From: Parasphingopyxis sp. CP4
Lineage (GTDB): Bacteria > Pseudomonadota > Alphaproteobacteria > Sphingomonadales > Sphingomonadaceae
Direction: 5' to 3'
DNA: 64,000 nucleotides
Assembly: GCF_013378055.1 (NCBI RefSeq)
Contig: NZ_CP051130.1
Coordinates: forward strand, 2,172,001-2,236,000
Shown here: in pieces, positions 54,671-63,518 of the stretch
Layout of the letters: each line of letters starts with the position of its first letter
How positions within the stretch are numbered: the stretch's first letter is position 1
Program-made: the position numbers and the translations under genes
Notes under the pieces: model-generated
Databases searched by the model: none
The model's input: the letters and a program-made list of their open reading frames with translations, nothing else
What the model was told of the DNA's origin: nothing

Positions 54671-56374
54671 ATGAACCATCTGACGATCCCGATGCGGTTT
54701 CTTGCCATGGCAACTGCGCTGCTGGCATTTCTGGGAACGGCCTTTCCGGCTGTTGCTGCGCCATTGGGTCCGCGGGTCTGCACTTTGGCTACTTCCACCG
54801 ATATCGGCCTGATCTCGGCGCTGCAGCTCGAAGAGCGTTGCAAGGTGGCCGATGACTCGATTGCCGGGCCTCGCATCTGGGCCTTTTCAGACGTTTCCGA
54901 TGTCATCGATCCCGGCCAAGATCAGATGCTGATCGTCGATCCATCAAGTTTTGACAGCTTCGCAGTCTATTTCCGGGATGAGGCGGGTGACTGGTCGGGG
55001 CACCGCTATGGCCCCGAGATCGCAACCGAGAATTGGCGCGCGGGCATGCGCTTTGCCTTGCCAATCGATACGGGCGGGATGCCGGTGACTGAAATGGCAG
55101 TCTCTTTCGATCGCCCGCAACTGTCGGCCAATATTTCGCATCTGGCGATCGAGAATGCCGCTGATACTGAAGCCAGCCATTATTATACCAGCCTGTTCTA
55201 CGCGATCTTCATCGGCGTCCTGCTGCTGCCCATGGTGTACAACACCGCCTTCTTCATCATCCTGCGCGAGGAATTCACCCTCTGGCATATGGCAATGGTG
55301 ACAGGCGCGCTCGGCTATGTCCTGTGCTCTGGTGGCTTCGTCCACTTTCTGTTTCCGTCCATGCCGCTCAGCCTGCGATGGTCGCTCAATCTGTGGAGCA
55401 TCGCACTCGCCATATCCTCGGCCGCCATGTTCTTCCGCAGCTTCATCGAACCCGACAAACTCTCTCCGGCAATTCGGCGGGGCCTCGCTCTATCGGCGGC
55501 GCTGATCCCGATTGTCACCCTCACCATCATGCTGGCGGGAGAATTGCTCCGTCCGGTCGCGCAGAATCTTTTCCTCCTCTCCTTCCTCCCGGTCATGACC
55601 TTCATCACCGCTGGTGTTGTTCAGTCACTGCGCCGGGGAAGTCGCGCCGCGCGATTTATCTTCATCGCCTGTTGCGCGCTCATCCTCTCGATGAGCGAAC
55701 GCGTGTTGCGCGGCATGGATCTCTATGAAGGTCCGATCTGGCTAGATTTCATCGTATATGCGACGCTTGCCTTTGAGATGATTGTCACCGCGCTCGGCAT
55801 CGCTGATCGGATGATGATCATCCGCCGCCAACGCGACAGCGCCCGGGAAAGCGAAGCGGCCTATGAGAAATTATCCCGCACCGATTACCTTACAGGCCTC
55901 AATAATCGCCGCGCCATTGTTGCCTCGTTCGACGAAGCAACAGGATCCTTTGGCGCACGCGGTTTCGCGTTGCTCGACCTCGATCATTTCAAAAAGATCA
56001 ATGACGATCATGGCCATGAGGTTGGGGATCGGGCGCTGCAAGCTGTCGCTGCCATCATGCGCGACTGGAGCAATATCTCCGCAGGCCGGATTGGCGGCGA
56101 AGAATTTGTCGCGCTGATCCACAGTGTCGACCCGACGGATACGGCCGAACGTCTGTGCAAGGCGATACGCGAGACAGTGCACAGGGCCGTGCCCGAACTT
56201 AATGATCCACTGACTGTCAGCATTGGGTTGGTGTCGATCCTGCCGGGGCAGACCTTTACCCAGGCCCATCGCGCCGCCGATCGCTGCCTCTATCAAGCCA
56301 AAGAAAAGGGCCGGGATTGCGTCGTTTCGGAATGGAAAGCACCGCGCATCAGCACGGCAAAACAGGTTGCCTAG
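54671..56374 (+). CDS. Diguanylate cyclase with 7TM sensor (7TMR-DISM type)
   Basis: 567 residues. Signal peptide, then a periplasmic extracellular sensing domain (residues about 30-180), seven membrane helices from about 180, and a C-terminal GGDEF domain. The active-site motif is GGEEF (475-479), which is functional in many cyclases; the usual RxxD inhibitory site five residues before it is absent, so product inhibition is unlikely. Other motifs: RTDYLTGLNNRRA and LDLDHFKKINDDHGHEVGD. It makes cyclic di-GMP in response to an outside signal. Flanked by gloB and gloA. Confidence 0.93.
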   Translation: MNHLTIPMRFLAMATALLAFLGTAFPAVAAPLGPRVCTLATSTDIGLISALQLEERCKVADDSIAGPRIWAFSDVSDVIDPGQDQMLIVDPSSFDSFAVYFRDEAGDWSGHRYGPEIATENWRAGMRFALPIDTGGMPVTEMAVSFDRPQLSANISHLAIENAADTEASHYYTSLFYAIFIGVLLLPMVYNTAFFIILREEFTLWHMAMVTGALGYVLCSGGFVHFLFPSMPLSLRWSLNLWSIALAISSAAMFFRSFIEPDKLSPAIRRGLALSAALIPIVTLTIMLAGELLRPVAQNLFLLSFLPVMTFITAGVVQSLRRGSRAARFIFIACCALILSMSERVLRGMDLYEGPIWLDFIVYATLAFEMIVTALGIADRMMIIRRQRDSARESEAAYEKLSRTDYLTGLNNRRAIVASFDEATGSFGARGFALLDLDHFKKINDDHGHEVGDRALQAVAAIMRDWSNISAGRIGGEEFVALIHSVDPTDTAERLCKAIRETVHRAVPELNDPLTVSIGLVSILPGQTFTQAHRAADRCLYQAKEKGRDCVVSEWKAPRISTAKQVA

Positions 56375-56384
56375 GCCTCAGCGC

Positions 56385-56819
56385 CTACCACTCGCCAATA
56401 TTTTCCATCGACGACCAGGGTTCAGCCGGCGGCTTGGGCTCGCCCTTTTGGAGAAGCTCGATCGAAATATTGTCGGGTGATCGAACAAAGGCCATGCGCC
56501 CATCACGCGGCGGGCGATTAATCGTTATGCCGCCGTCCATCAGTCGTTGGCAACTCTCATAAATATCGTCGACCGCATAGGCGAGATGCCCAAAATTGCG
56601 GCCTTCGCCATAGACTTCGGGTTCGCTGCCATCTTCGGGTGGCCAGTTATAAGTGAGCTCGACCTGTGCGTCTTCGTCGCCAGGTGCGGCCAGGAACACC
56701 AATGAAAAGCGCCCCGCCTCGATATCGTAGCGTTTCAGTTCCTCGAGCCCGAGCAAATCGAAAAAGGCGAGCGTCGCATCGATATCCGAAACGCGGATCA
56801 TCGTGTGGAGATATTTCAT
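56385..56819 (-). CDS. gloA: Lactoylglutathione lyase (glyoxalase I)
   Basis: 144-residue VOC protein that isomerises the methylglyoxal-glutathione adduct. Metal ligands follow the GloA spacing: His5 (LHTMIRV), Glu in QVELTYN, His in [12 protein letters not shown] and Glu in ISIELLQ. C-terminus slightly extended and Pro-rich. Promoter region carries a 12-base direct repeat spaced exactly two helical turns apart. Tail to tail with the diguanylate cyclase gene (10-base gap). Confidence 0.93.
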   Translation of the reverse strand: MKYLHTMIRVSDIDATLAFFDLLGLEELKRYDIEAGRFSLVFLAAPGDEDAQVELTYNWPPEDGSEPEVYGEGRNFGHLAYAVDDIYESCQRLMDGGITINRPPRDGRMAFVRSPDNISIELLQKGEPKPPAEPWSSMENIGEW

Positions 56820-56839
56820 CGCAGTCTGCCTCTTTCGTT

Positions 56840-56872
56840 CAACGGTTCATCGCAAGTCAGCAACGGTTCATC
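56840..56872. repeat. 12-bp direct repeat with 21-bp period upstream of gloA
   Basis: CAACGGTTCATC occurs perfectly at 56840-56851 and 56861-56872. The 21-base period equals two turns of the DNA helix, and the repeat lies 21 to 53 bases upstream of the gloA start, also in front of the divergent SIMPL gene (150-base intergenic stretch). Suited to binding of two regulator units on one DNA face; role inferred. Confidence 0.6.
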
Positions 56873-56968
56873 TACGGCGCGCCATAGCGGAAATCCATCA
56901 AGGGTCGCGTCATAGACGCCTGCCGGAGCAAGCGAAAGCGCCGGCCGGTGCCCATAGGGGTAAACGGG

Positions 56969-57715
56969 ATGACCGACGAAACCAAAGAGACAATTTTGAG
57001 CGGCTGGCGCCGCCCGGACGGGCGGACGCTGTTGATTGCCAGCGGGATGCTTGGTGTGAGCATCGTGGTCGGCGGCTATCTGCTGGGTGACGGCTTGTTG
57101 CGCGCCCGCATGGCCGACCGATCAGTGACGGTGCGCGGCCTCGCCGAACGCGAAGTCACCGCCGACCTTGCCACCTGGACAATTTCCTATTCGGCGCGTT
57201 CTGCCAATCTCGGCGATGCGCAGCGCGATATTGATCGCGACACCGAAGCGATCCGCGCTTTTTTCGACGAGCTCGGCTTTGAAACCGAAGCGCTGCAGCC
57301 CTCGGGCGTCAATGTCTCGCAATATAGCAGCAATCAGGGCGGGCAGACCTATACGATCCGCCAGCGATTGCAGCTCCGCACGACCGATATCGAACGCGCC
57401 CAGGCGGCGGTTGCGCGGCAGTTCGATCTCGTGCGCCGCGGGGTTGTTCTCGAAGACGGATCGGGGATGAGCTTCACCTTCACCCGGCTCAATGAGATCA
57501 AGCCAGAGATGGTCGCCGAGGCGACGCAAGATGCGCGCTCATCGGCCAACCAGTTTGCCGAAGATAGCGGCACGGCCGTGGGCGGCATCCGCAATGCGAC
57601 ACAGGGCTATTTCTCGATCTCATCGCGCGATGGCGATGCGGGCGGCTATGGCGTCGCCGATACGCCGTACAAGCTGGTCCGGGTCGTCACGACGATCGAT
57701 TTCTATCTCGATTAA
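56969..57715 (+). CDS. SIMPL (DUF541) domain protein
   Basis: 248 residues. One N-terminal membrane helix (TLLIASGMLGVSIVVGGYLLG, residues about 20-40) anchors a periplasmic SIMPL domain starting VTVRGLAEREVTADLATWTI, the family's conserved beginning. The family includes Omp26/SIMPL proteins with possible protective functions under oxidative stress, but no firm activity. Start at ATG 56969 preceded by AGGGG; an earlier in-frame GTG at 56948 is less likely. Its stop TAA is shared with the convergent TPR gene's stop as TTAA (57712-57715). Confidence 0.85.
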   Translation: MTDETKETILSGWRRPDGRTLLIASGMLGVSIVVGGYLLGDGLLRARMADRSVTVRGLAEREVTADLATWTISYSARSANLGDAQRDIDRDTEAIRAFFDELGFETEALQPSGVNVSQYSSNQGGQTYTIRQRLQLRTTDIERAQAAVARQFDLVRRGVVLEDGSGMSFTFTRLNEIKPEMVAEATQDARSSANQFAEDSGTAVGGIRNATQGYFSISSRDGDAGGYGVADTPYKLVRVVTTIDFYLD

Positions 57716-58587
57716 GGCTGCGGGTCGGTCGGGTCGGCGCTGTCGGTTTCCAACCCATCGGGCAGTTCCACCGGTATGGTCGGGCCTGCGGTGAGCAAGG
57801 CGGCGAGGCGCTCAAGATTGCGCCGGGCCGCCTGGCCGGACGGGCCGTCTGGATCCGCGGCAGAGGCGCGGCCCCAGGCCTGCTCGGCTACGCCATAGGC
57901 GTTGAGGCCGATGGCGATATTCCCGGCCTCAAGCAAGGTCGCCGGGTCATCCTGATCGAGCTCAAGCGCGCGATCGATAAAATTGCCGGCTTCGTCAAAA
58001 TTGCCCTGTCGGCGCGCGAGTGTTGCCGACAACAGCCAGACCAGCTTGTCATTGGGCATCAACGCCTGGGCTGCGACCAGATCGGTCTGCGCCGCCGTTC
58101 CATCTTCCAAGGCCACGTGCGCCTGGGCGCGTTCGAGCAGGACATTACCGCGCACCGAATCGCGCAGCTGATCGCTCGCCAAAGCGGTATCAAAACGCGC
58201 GCGCGCCGTTTCGGCATTGCCGTCCGCCAGTGCCATGCGCCCCGCATTCACGAGGATCCCGAGCTGGCGCGTATCGTTCGTCGCCTCTGATCGGGCATGG
58301 GCTTGCATATAGGATTGTTCCGCACGGCCCCATTCGCCCTGATTTTCATAGCCCACACCCAGGCAGAGATGCGCGTCGACGCCATTGTCGGTGAGCGCCC
58401 AGCGCGCGCCCTCGGCAATCGCAGCGTCTGGATCCTGTTGTGCAAGCTGAATGCAGTTGAGCAGCCGTTGCGCCTCGGCCAGCGCCAAGCTTTGATCCTC
58501 TGGTTCCGGCCCGCGCGGCGGAATGAGTATCGGATCAACAGCCGGCGGAGCGGCCTGCATAGCCGCGAGGAACAGAAGGAAACTCAT
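57712..58587 (-). CDS. Tetratricopeptide-repeat protein
   Basis: 291 residues with a short hydrophobic N-terminus (MSFLLFLAAMQAAPP) that may be a signal peptide. At least four TPR-like helical pairs are visible, e.g. NQGEWGRAEQSYMQAHARSEA, RLAALLAERQG-like ARRQGNFDEAGNFIDRALELDQDDPATLLEAG and AYGVAEQAWGRASAADPDGP. Probable role is protein-protein scaffolding in the envelope; no enzyme domain. One base after it (TGACATG, 58585-58591) starts its upstream partner's stop, so it is coupled to the alpha/beta hydrolase gene. Confidence 0.8.
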   Translation of the reverse strand: MSFLLFLAAMQAAPPAVDPILIPPRGPEPEDQSLALAEAQRLLNCIQLAQQDPDAAIAEGARWALTDNGVDAHLCLGVGYENQGEWGRAEQSYMQAHARSEATNDTRQLGILVNAGRMALADGNAETARARFDTALASDQLRDSVRGNVLLERAQAHVALEDGTAAQTDLVAAQALMPNDKLVWLLSATLARRQGNFDEAGNFIDRALELDQDDPATLLEAGNIAIGLNAYGVAEQAWGRASAADPDGPSGQAARRNLERLAALLTAGPTIPVELPDGLETDSADPTDPQP

Positions 58588-58588
58588 G

Positions 58589-59338
58589 TCAGGACGCTTT
58601 CAGGCTTTCGAGCAGCCATTCGATCTGGGCCAATAGCCGTGCGACATCTTCGATCCGCGACAGCCGGTGGTCGCCATCCTTTACGAGCGTGACATGGACA
58701 TCGGCTGAACGCAGCTGGCGCGCGAGCCGAACCGAATATTCCCAGGGCACGTCATTGTCCTGTTGGCCATGGACGAGGCGCACCGGGCAATCGATCGCAA
58801 TCTCGGTGCCGAGCAACCGGCTCGCTTCACCGCTTTCGAAAAAGGCGCGGCTGGTGACATAGGGCGAATCGTCATAGTCCGATGGTTGTTCCAACCGGCC
58901 GTCGCGCAGGATGGTGAGCTTTTCATCCTGGGTGAAGCCCCAATCGGTGAAGTCCGGCGCGGCGGCAATGCCGACCAGCGCAGCCACCCGTTCCGGATGG
59001 GCGAGCGCACAGAGCAGCATCAACCAACCGCCCATCGACGATCCGACCAGCACAACCGGGCCAAGCACCAGCGCGTTGACGAGATCCATCACATCGTCGC
59101 GCCAATCGGTGATCTTCTGCTCTTCGAACGAACCGGAACTGGAACCGCACCCCGAATAATCAAGCAACAGGCAGGCCCGATCTTCGGCTTCGGCATAGGC
59201 CATGATCGCGCTCGCCTTGGAACCGGTCATGTCGGACATATAGCCAGGCAGGAAGACGAGCGTCGGCCCGATCCCTTCGCGATGCCTATATGCGAGTGTC
59301 GGCTGGCCAGCCCGTTCGTGATAGCGAAGTTCGCTCAT
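58589..59338 (-). CDS. Alpha/beta hydrolase
   Basis: 249 residues, alpha/beta hydrolase fold: LVFLPGYMSDMTGSKA, nucleophile Ser in VGSSMGGWLML (GxSxG), and catalytic Asp/His in HGQQDNDVPWE and KDGDHRLSR. It resembles ABHD10/bacterial peptidase-like hydrolases (the FLPGYMSDMTG motif); substrate unknown. Start ATG 59338 follows AAGGG by seven bases; an upstream in-frame ATG at 59356 is not favoured. Divergent from the DM13 gene (110-base gap); coupled to the TPR gene downstream. Confidence 0.87.
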   Translation of the reverse strand: MSELRYHERAGQPTLAYRHREGIGPTLVFLPGYMSDMTGSKASAIMAYAEAEDRACLLLDYSGCGSSSGSFEEQKITDWRDDVMDLVNALVLGPVVLVGSSMGGWLMLLCALAHPERVAALVGIAAAPDFTDWGFTQDEKLTILRDGRLEQPSDYDDSPYVTSRAFFESGEASRLLGTEIAIDCPVRLVHGQQDNDVPWEYSVRLARQLRSADVHVTLVKDGDHRLSRIEDVARLLAQIEWLLESLKAS

Positions 59339-59448
59339 TCCGATGCCCTTTCCCATGCAGGCGATTCGCGCATGGCTGTAACCATGAATGGCCGCGATGC
59401 GAACCCCGGTTGAGAGCAGATCATTTTTGCCATCGGAAGGACAAGGAC

Positions 59449-59910
59449 ATGCCCCTGACCCGCTTCGCCGCTCATTCCGCGATTGCCGCCACCGCGCTGG
59501 CGGCCTTCGCAATCCCTATTCCGTCAACCGTGACGCCAGCCGCCGCCGTCGCCCAGACAGCCGGTGCGCAAGCCATCGCATCCGGCCAGTTCCGCGGCGC
59601 AGACCGCTCGCACCGTGCGAACGGATCGGCAACCATTATAAGGCGCGCCAATGGCGATCTGGTTGTCCAATTTGAAGATTTCTCGGTGACCGGTGGCCCC
59701 GACCTCAGGGTCTGGGTGACGGATGCCGCGGATGTCCGCAATGCCCGGACCGCGCGCCGCGCCAACCATGTTGATCTCGGGCGGTTACGGCGCAGCAGTG
59801 GTGATCAGAGCTATGTGATCCCGGCCGGGGCGCTGGACGGCAATCACCGATCGATTGTGATCTGGTGCCGTGCTTTTGGTGTATTCTTTGCAAGCGCGCC
59901 GCTCAGCTAG
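59449..59910 (+). CDS. DM13 domain exported protein
   Basis: 153 residues with a Sec signal peptide (IAATALAAFAIPIPSTVTPAAAVAQ, cleavage near residue 36). The DM13 domain follows: GQFRGADRSHRANGSATIIRRANGDLVVQFEDFSVTGGPDLRVWV, ending VIWCRAFGVFFASAPL with the single conserved Cys. DM13 proteins are proposed to carry electrons or act in protein-cofactor interactions at the cell surface; no proof for this one. Start by ATG 59449 with AAGG and AAGGAC upstream. Its last eight bases overlap the convergent isomerase gene. Confidence 0.88.
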   Translation: MPLTRFAAHSAIAATALAAFAIPIPSTVTPAAAVAQTAGAQAIASGQFRGADRSHRANGSATIIRRANGDLVVQFEDFSVTGGPDLRVWVTDAADVRNARTARRANHVDLGRLRRSSGDQSYVIPAGALDGNHRSIVIWCRAFGVFFASAPLS

Positions 59911-60511
59911 CAGCGACAATCGCCTCTTCGACCTGATCGAGCCGGTCCTTACCGAAGAACATCTCGTCACCGACATAAAAGGTCGGGATCCCAAAGGCCC
60001 CGCGCTCGACCGCAGCCGCTGTATTATCCATCAGCTTCTGCTTGATCTCCGGGTCCTGTGAACCTTCAATGAGCGCCGCCCCGTCAAAGCCGGACTCGGT
60101 CATGGCAGCTGCATAGGCTTCCGGATCGTCCATCTTTTTCGGTTCGACCCACATATGGTGGAGGCCCGCCTCGATATATTCCATCAGCCGTCCATCGCGC
60201 TCGGCGACCAGCGCGCCGCGCTGCAGCTGGACGGTATTGATCGGGAAATTCGGATTGAACTGAAATTCGGTCAGCGCATGCTTCTTCACAAAGCGCCCAA
60301 ATTCGAGCTGTTCATAGGCGAGCTTGTTCGGGATCGGCGCATAGGCAATCATCGGCGCCTTGTTGCCCGTAGATTTGAAAATCCCACCCAAGAGGCACGG
60401 AATATAGTTGAAGGTTGCGCCTGTGCGCTCGGCAATCGGCCCGATTGCGCGATGCGAGAGATAGGCATTGGGGCTCGCAAAATCGAAAATGAAATCGACG
60501 GTGACAGTCAT
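59903..60511 (-). CDS. 2-hydroxychromene-2-carboxylate isomerase-like protein (DsbA family)
   Basis: 202-residue thioredoxin-fold protein of the kappa-class GST / HCCA isomerase group. It begins VTVDFIFDFASPNAYLSH, where the Ser replaces the DsbA Cys, and ends FGIPTFYVGDEMFFGKDRL, the diagnostic cis-proline motif GIPTF. In characterised members the reaction is glutathione-dependent isomerisation in naphthalene degradation, but many chromosomal copies act in general detoxification. Start ATG 60511 two bases after the SDR stop, so coupled to the SDR gene. Confidence 0.88.
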   Translation of the reverse strand: MTVTVDFIFDFASPNAYLSHRAIGPIAERTGATFNYIPCLLGGIFKSTGNKAPMIAYAPIPNKLAYEQLEFGRFVKKHALTEFQFNPNFPINTVQLQRGALVAERDGRLMEYIEAGLHHMWVEPKKMDDPEAYAAAMTESGFDGAALIEGSQDPEIKQKLMDNTAAAVERGAFGIPTFYVGDEMFFGKDRLDQVEEAIVAAS

Positions 60512-60513
60512 GG

Positions 60514-61254
60514 CTACCAACTCTCCTTCCAGGGGCGCAGATCCAGCTCGTGCGTCCAGGCGCTGCGCGTCTGGCGATGGAGCATCACATAATTCTGGGC
60601 AATGGCATCAGGCGACAAAATGGCGTCTTCCTCGCGCCGCGCATCGACGTTCGGGTCATTCTGCCGGATGAAATTGGAATCGATCGCGCCATCAATCACG
60701 ATATGGGCGACATGGATATTTTTCGGTCCCAATTCGCGCGCCATCGCCTGGGCGAGCGCCCGCAGCGCAAATTTGGCACCGGCAAAGGCGCTATAGCCCG
60801 GGCCGCCGCGCATACTGGCCGTTGCGCCGGTGAAGAGGATCGTCCCCTTGCCGCGCTCGGTCATAAATCTGGCCGCTTCCCGACCCATCAGGAAGCCGGA
60901 GAACGCCGCCATCTCCCATACCTTGCGATACACCCGGCCCGTGGTCTCAGTAATCGGGAAGTTCACATTCGCACCGATATTGAAGACGGCGACTTCGATC
61001 GGACCGATCTCGGATTCAATTTGCTCGACCAGAGCCACCATCGCATCTTCATCACGCGCGTCGGTCGGCAGCGCATGAGCGGTGCCGCCATCCGCGCGGA
61101 TCGAATCCGCCAGTTTTTCCAGCGCATCGCCATGCCGCGGCCGGCGGACCAGGCAGGCCTGATACCCTTCTTTTGCAAAGGCGCGTGCAATCGCGCCACC
61201 GGTGTCATCACCGGCTCCAATGACAAGACATACGGGTTGGGATGATTCGCTCAT
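60514..61254 (-). CDS. Short-chain dehydrogenase-like protein lacking the catalytic Tyr
   Basis: 246 residues with the SDR Rossmann fold: nucleotide loop GAGDDTGGAIAR (14-25), VFNIGANVN (NAG position), and C-terminal HVAHIVIDGAI. In place of the usual YxxxK the segment is YSAFAGAKFALRAL: the aligned position is Phe, the Lys is kept, and the Ser region reads FTGATASMRG. I remember an SDR subgroup with FAxAK and HVAHVVIDG, found in many bacteria, which fits this. It is likely catalytically altered or non-dehydrogenase. First gene of an SDR-isomerase pair. Confidence 0.85.
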   Translation of the reverse strand: MSESSQPVCLVIGAGDDTGGAIARAFAKEGYQACLVRRPRHGDALEKLADSIRADGGTAHALPTDARDEDAMVALVEQIESEIGPIEVAVFNIGANVNFPITETTGRVYRKVWEMAAFSGFLMGREAARFMTERGKGTILFTGATASMRGGPGYSAFAGAKFALRALAQAMARELGPKNIHVAHIVIDGAIDSNFIRQNDPNVDARREEDAILSPDAIAQNYVMLHRQTRSAWTHELDLRPWKESW

Positions 61255-61396
61255 GTCCCAGAGCTAGACTGCATCAGTTGTGAAATGCAACTTTACTGCT
61301 GCCCGTGATCTCGTGCCTGTTGCTTGACTTGGCTCCGCCCCCATCTAAGGCAGCGCATTCAAGCTAAACACCGTAACTGGAGCCAAGAAGAGACCG

Positions 61397-63409
61397 ATGT
61401 CCCAGATGATTGCCATAACCCTGCCCGATGGATCCGTTCGCGAAGTCGCGTCCGGCACCACCCCGGCAGAGATTGCGGCAGATATCGGGCCGGGCCTCGC
61501 CAAGGCTGCGCTCGCTGCAAAGATCGATGGCGAAGTGCGTGACATCATGCGCCCGCTCGACAGCGATACCGAGCTCGCGCTGATCACGTCACGCGATGAA
61601 GCCGAAGCGCTTGAGCTGGCACGGCATGACTATGCCCATGTGCTGGCCGAGGCGGTGCAGAACATCTTCCCGGGCACGCAGATTACCTTCGGGCCGGCAA
61701 CCGATGATGGCTTTTATTATGACTTCGCGCCCAAGGATCGCCCCTTTACGGACGAGGACCTGCCGGCGATCGAAGAGGAAATGCGCCGCATCATACAGGC
61801 CGACAAACCGCTGATCCGCGAAGTCTGGGAGCGTGATGCACTGATCGAGCGGTGGCAGAAGGACGGCGAAGCGTTCAAGGCCGAATGGGCGGGCGAGTTG
61901 CCAGACGATGAAGAGCTCAGCGTCTATTGGTCGGGCGAGCCCGGTGCTGATGATGCCTGGATGGATATGTGCCGCGGCCCGCATCTTGCCTCAACCGGCA
62001 AGCTCGATCCCAAGGCATTCAAACTGTTGCGCGTATCGGGCGCCTATTGGCGCGGCGACCAGCGCAATCCGCAGCTATCGCGCATCTATGGCACGGGCTG
62101 GCTCAATCGGAAGCAGCTTGCCCAGCATTTGCATCGGCTGGAAGAAGCCGCCAAGCGCGATCACCGCAAGCTCGGCCAGGAAATGGATCTGTTCCATCTC
62201 CAGCCCGAAGCGCAGGGCAGCGTCTTCTGGCACGCAAAGGGCTATATCATCTGGCGCGAGATGGAGGCCTATATGCGCCGCCGGATCGACGAAGCCGGCT
62301 ATAATGAAGTCAAGACGCCGCAGCTGATGGACGCGCGGCAATGGCAGCAATCGGGCCATTGGGGCAAATATCGCGAGAATATGTTCGTGGTGCCTGACGA
62401 GATTCCCTCGACCGAAGATGAGGGGCCGATCGTCTCCAGCGATGCTGACATGATGGCACTCAAGCCGATGAACTGCCCGGCCCATGTGCTGATCTTCCGC
62501 CAGGGCATCAAAAGCTATCGCGACCTGCCGATCCGCATGGCGGAGATGGGCTGCTGCCATCGTAACGAACCGCATGGCGCGCTGCACGGCCTGTTGCGGG
62601 TTCGCCAGATGACGCAGGATGACGGCCATATCTTCGTCCGCGAAGATCAGCTGGTCGAAGAAGTGCGGCAGTTCTGTGAACTCACCGATCGCGTCTATCG
62701 CGATTTCGGTTTCGAAAAATATGCGATCAAGCTGGCACTGCGGCCTGAAGAGCGTTTCGGTTCCGATGAAGATTGGGACACGGCCGAAGACGAGCTGCGC
62801 AATGCGGTGATCGAAGCGGGCATGGCGACCGAAGACTATGGCTGGGAAGAATTGCCGGGCGAAGGGGCCTTTTATGCGCCCAAGCTCGAATGGCATCTGA
62901 CCGATGCGATTGGCCGAACCTGGCAGGTTGGCACGATCCAGTCAGACCGGGTGCTGCCCGAGCGGCTCGACGCGAGCTATGTCGGCGAAGATGGCGAACG
63001 GCATCGTCCCGTCATGCTGCACCGCGCTGTGATCGGCACCTATGAGCGCTTTATCGGCATTCTCATCGAGAATTATTCGGGCAAGCTGCCGCTCTGGTTG
63101 GCGCCGGTACAGGCCATCATCGCGACGATTGTTTCGGATGCGGATGGCTATGCCAATGAGGTGCGCGAGAAATTGCACGCGGCAGGCATTCGCGTCGAGA
63201 CGGATCTGCGCAATGAGAAGATCAACTATAAGGTGCGCGAACACAGCCTTGCGAAGGTGCCGAACCTGGTTGTGGTCGGCAAACGCGAGGCTGAAGAAGG
63301 TACGGTTGCACTGCGTCGGCTCGGCTCTGACGAGCATCAAAAGGTGATGAGCGTAGATGATCTTGTCGCGATGCTGCGCGATGAAGCGACCCCGCCGGAC
63401 CTGAAATAG
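61397..63409 (+). CDS. thrS: Threonyl-tRNA synthetase
   Basis: 670-residue class II synthetase with N-terminal TGS domain ([25 protein letters not shown]), editing-type second domain ([17 protein letters not shown]), catalytic core with [10 protein letters not shown] (zinc Cys), [26 protein letters not shown] (motif 2) and [22 protein letters not shown] (motif 3), and C-terminal anticodon-binding domain. Upstream, TTGACT (61325) with a poor -10 TAAGGC 16 bases on is a possible promoter. infC follows after 109 bases with its own promoter, the normal thrS-infC neighbourhood. Confidence 0.98.
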   Translation: MSQMIAITLPDGSVREVASGTTPAEIAADIGPGLAKAALAAKIDGEVRDIMRPLDSDTELALITSRDEAEALELARHDYAHVLAEAVQNIFPGTQITFGPATDDGFYYDFAPKDRPFTDEDLPAIEEEMRRIIQADKPLIREVWERDALIERWQKDGEAFKAEWAGELPDDEELSVYWSGEPGADDAWMDMCRGPHLASTGKLDPKAFKLLRVSGAYWRGDQRNPQLSRIYGTGWLNRKQLAQHLHRLEEAAKRDHRKLGQEMDLFHLQPEAQGSVFWHAKGYIIWREMEAYMRRRIDEAGYNEVKTPQLMDARQWQQSGHWGKYRENMFVVPDEIPSTEDEGPIVSSDADMMALKPMNCPAHVLIFRQGIKSYRDLPIRMAEMGCCHRNEPHGALHGLLRVRQMTQDDGHIFVREDQLVEEVRQFCELTDRVYRDFGFEKYAIKLALRPEERFGSDEDWDTAEDELRNAVIEAGMATEDYGWEELPGEGAFYAPKLEWHLTDAIGRTWQVGTIQSDRVLPERLDASYVGEDGERHRPVMLHRAVIGTYERFIGILIENYSGKLPLWLAPVQAIIATIVSDADGYANEVREKLHAAGIRVETDLRNEKINYKVREHSLAKVPNLVVVGKREAEEGTVALRRLGSDEHQKVMSVDDLVAMLRDEATPPDLK

Positions 63410-63443
63410 AGGCAAACAATCGCTCGATCGGCAATCGATGCCT

Positions 63444-63471
63444 TTGATTCCGCGCCGAAGCACCGTATATT
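63444..63471 (+). promoter_or_regulatory. Sigma-70-type promoter of infC
   Basis: -35 TTGATT (63444-63449), 16-base spacer and -10 TATATT (63466-63471), both close to consensus. Transcription would start near 63478, giving a leader of about 40 bases in which GGCAC and GTGCC can form a five-pair hairpin (63481-63496) before the ribosome binding site. Independent infC transcription from within the thrS-infC gap fits the known complexity of IF-3 regulation. Confidence 0.65.
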
Positions 63472-63518
63472 AGACGAAAGGCACACTGACGTGCCCCTAA
63501 ACTTTAGGAGATAGAGCT

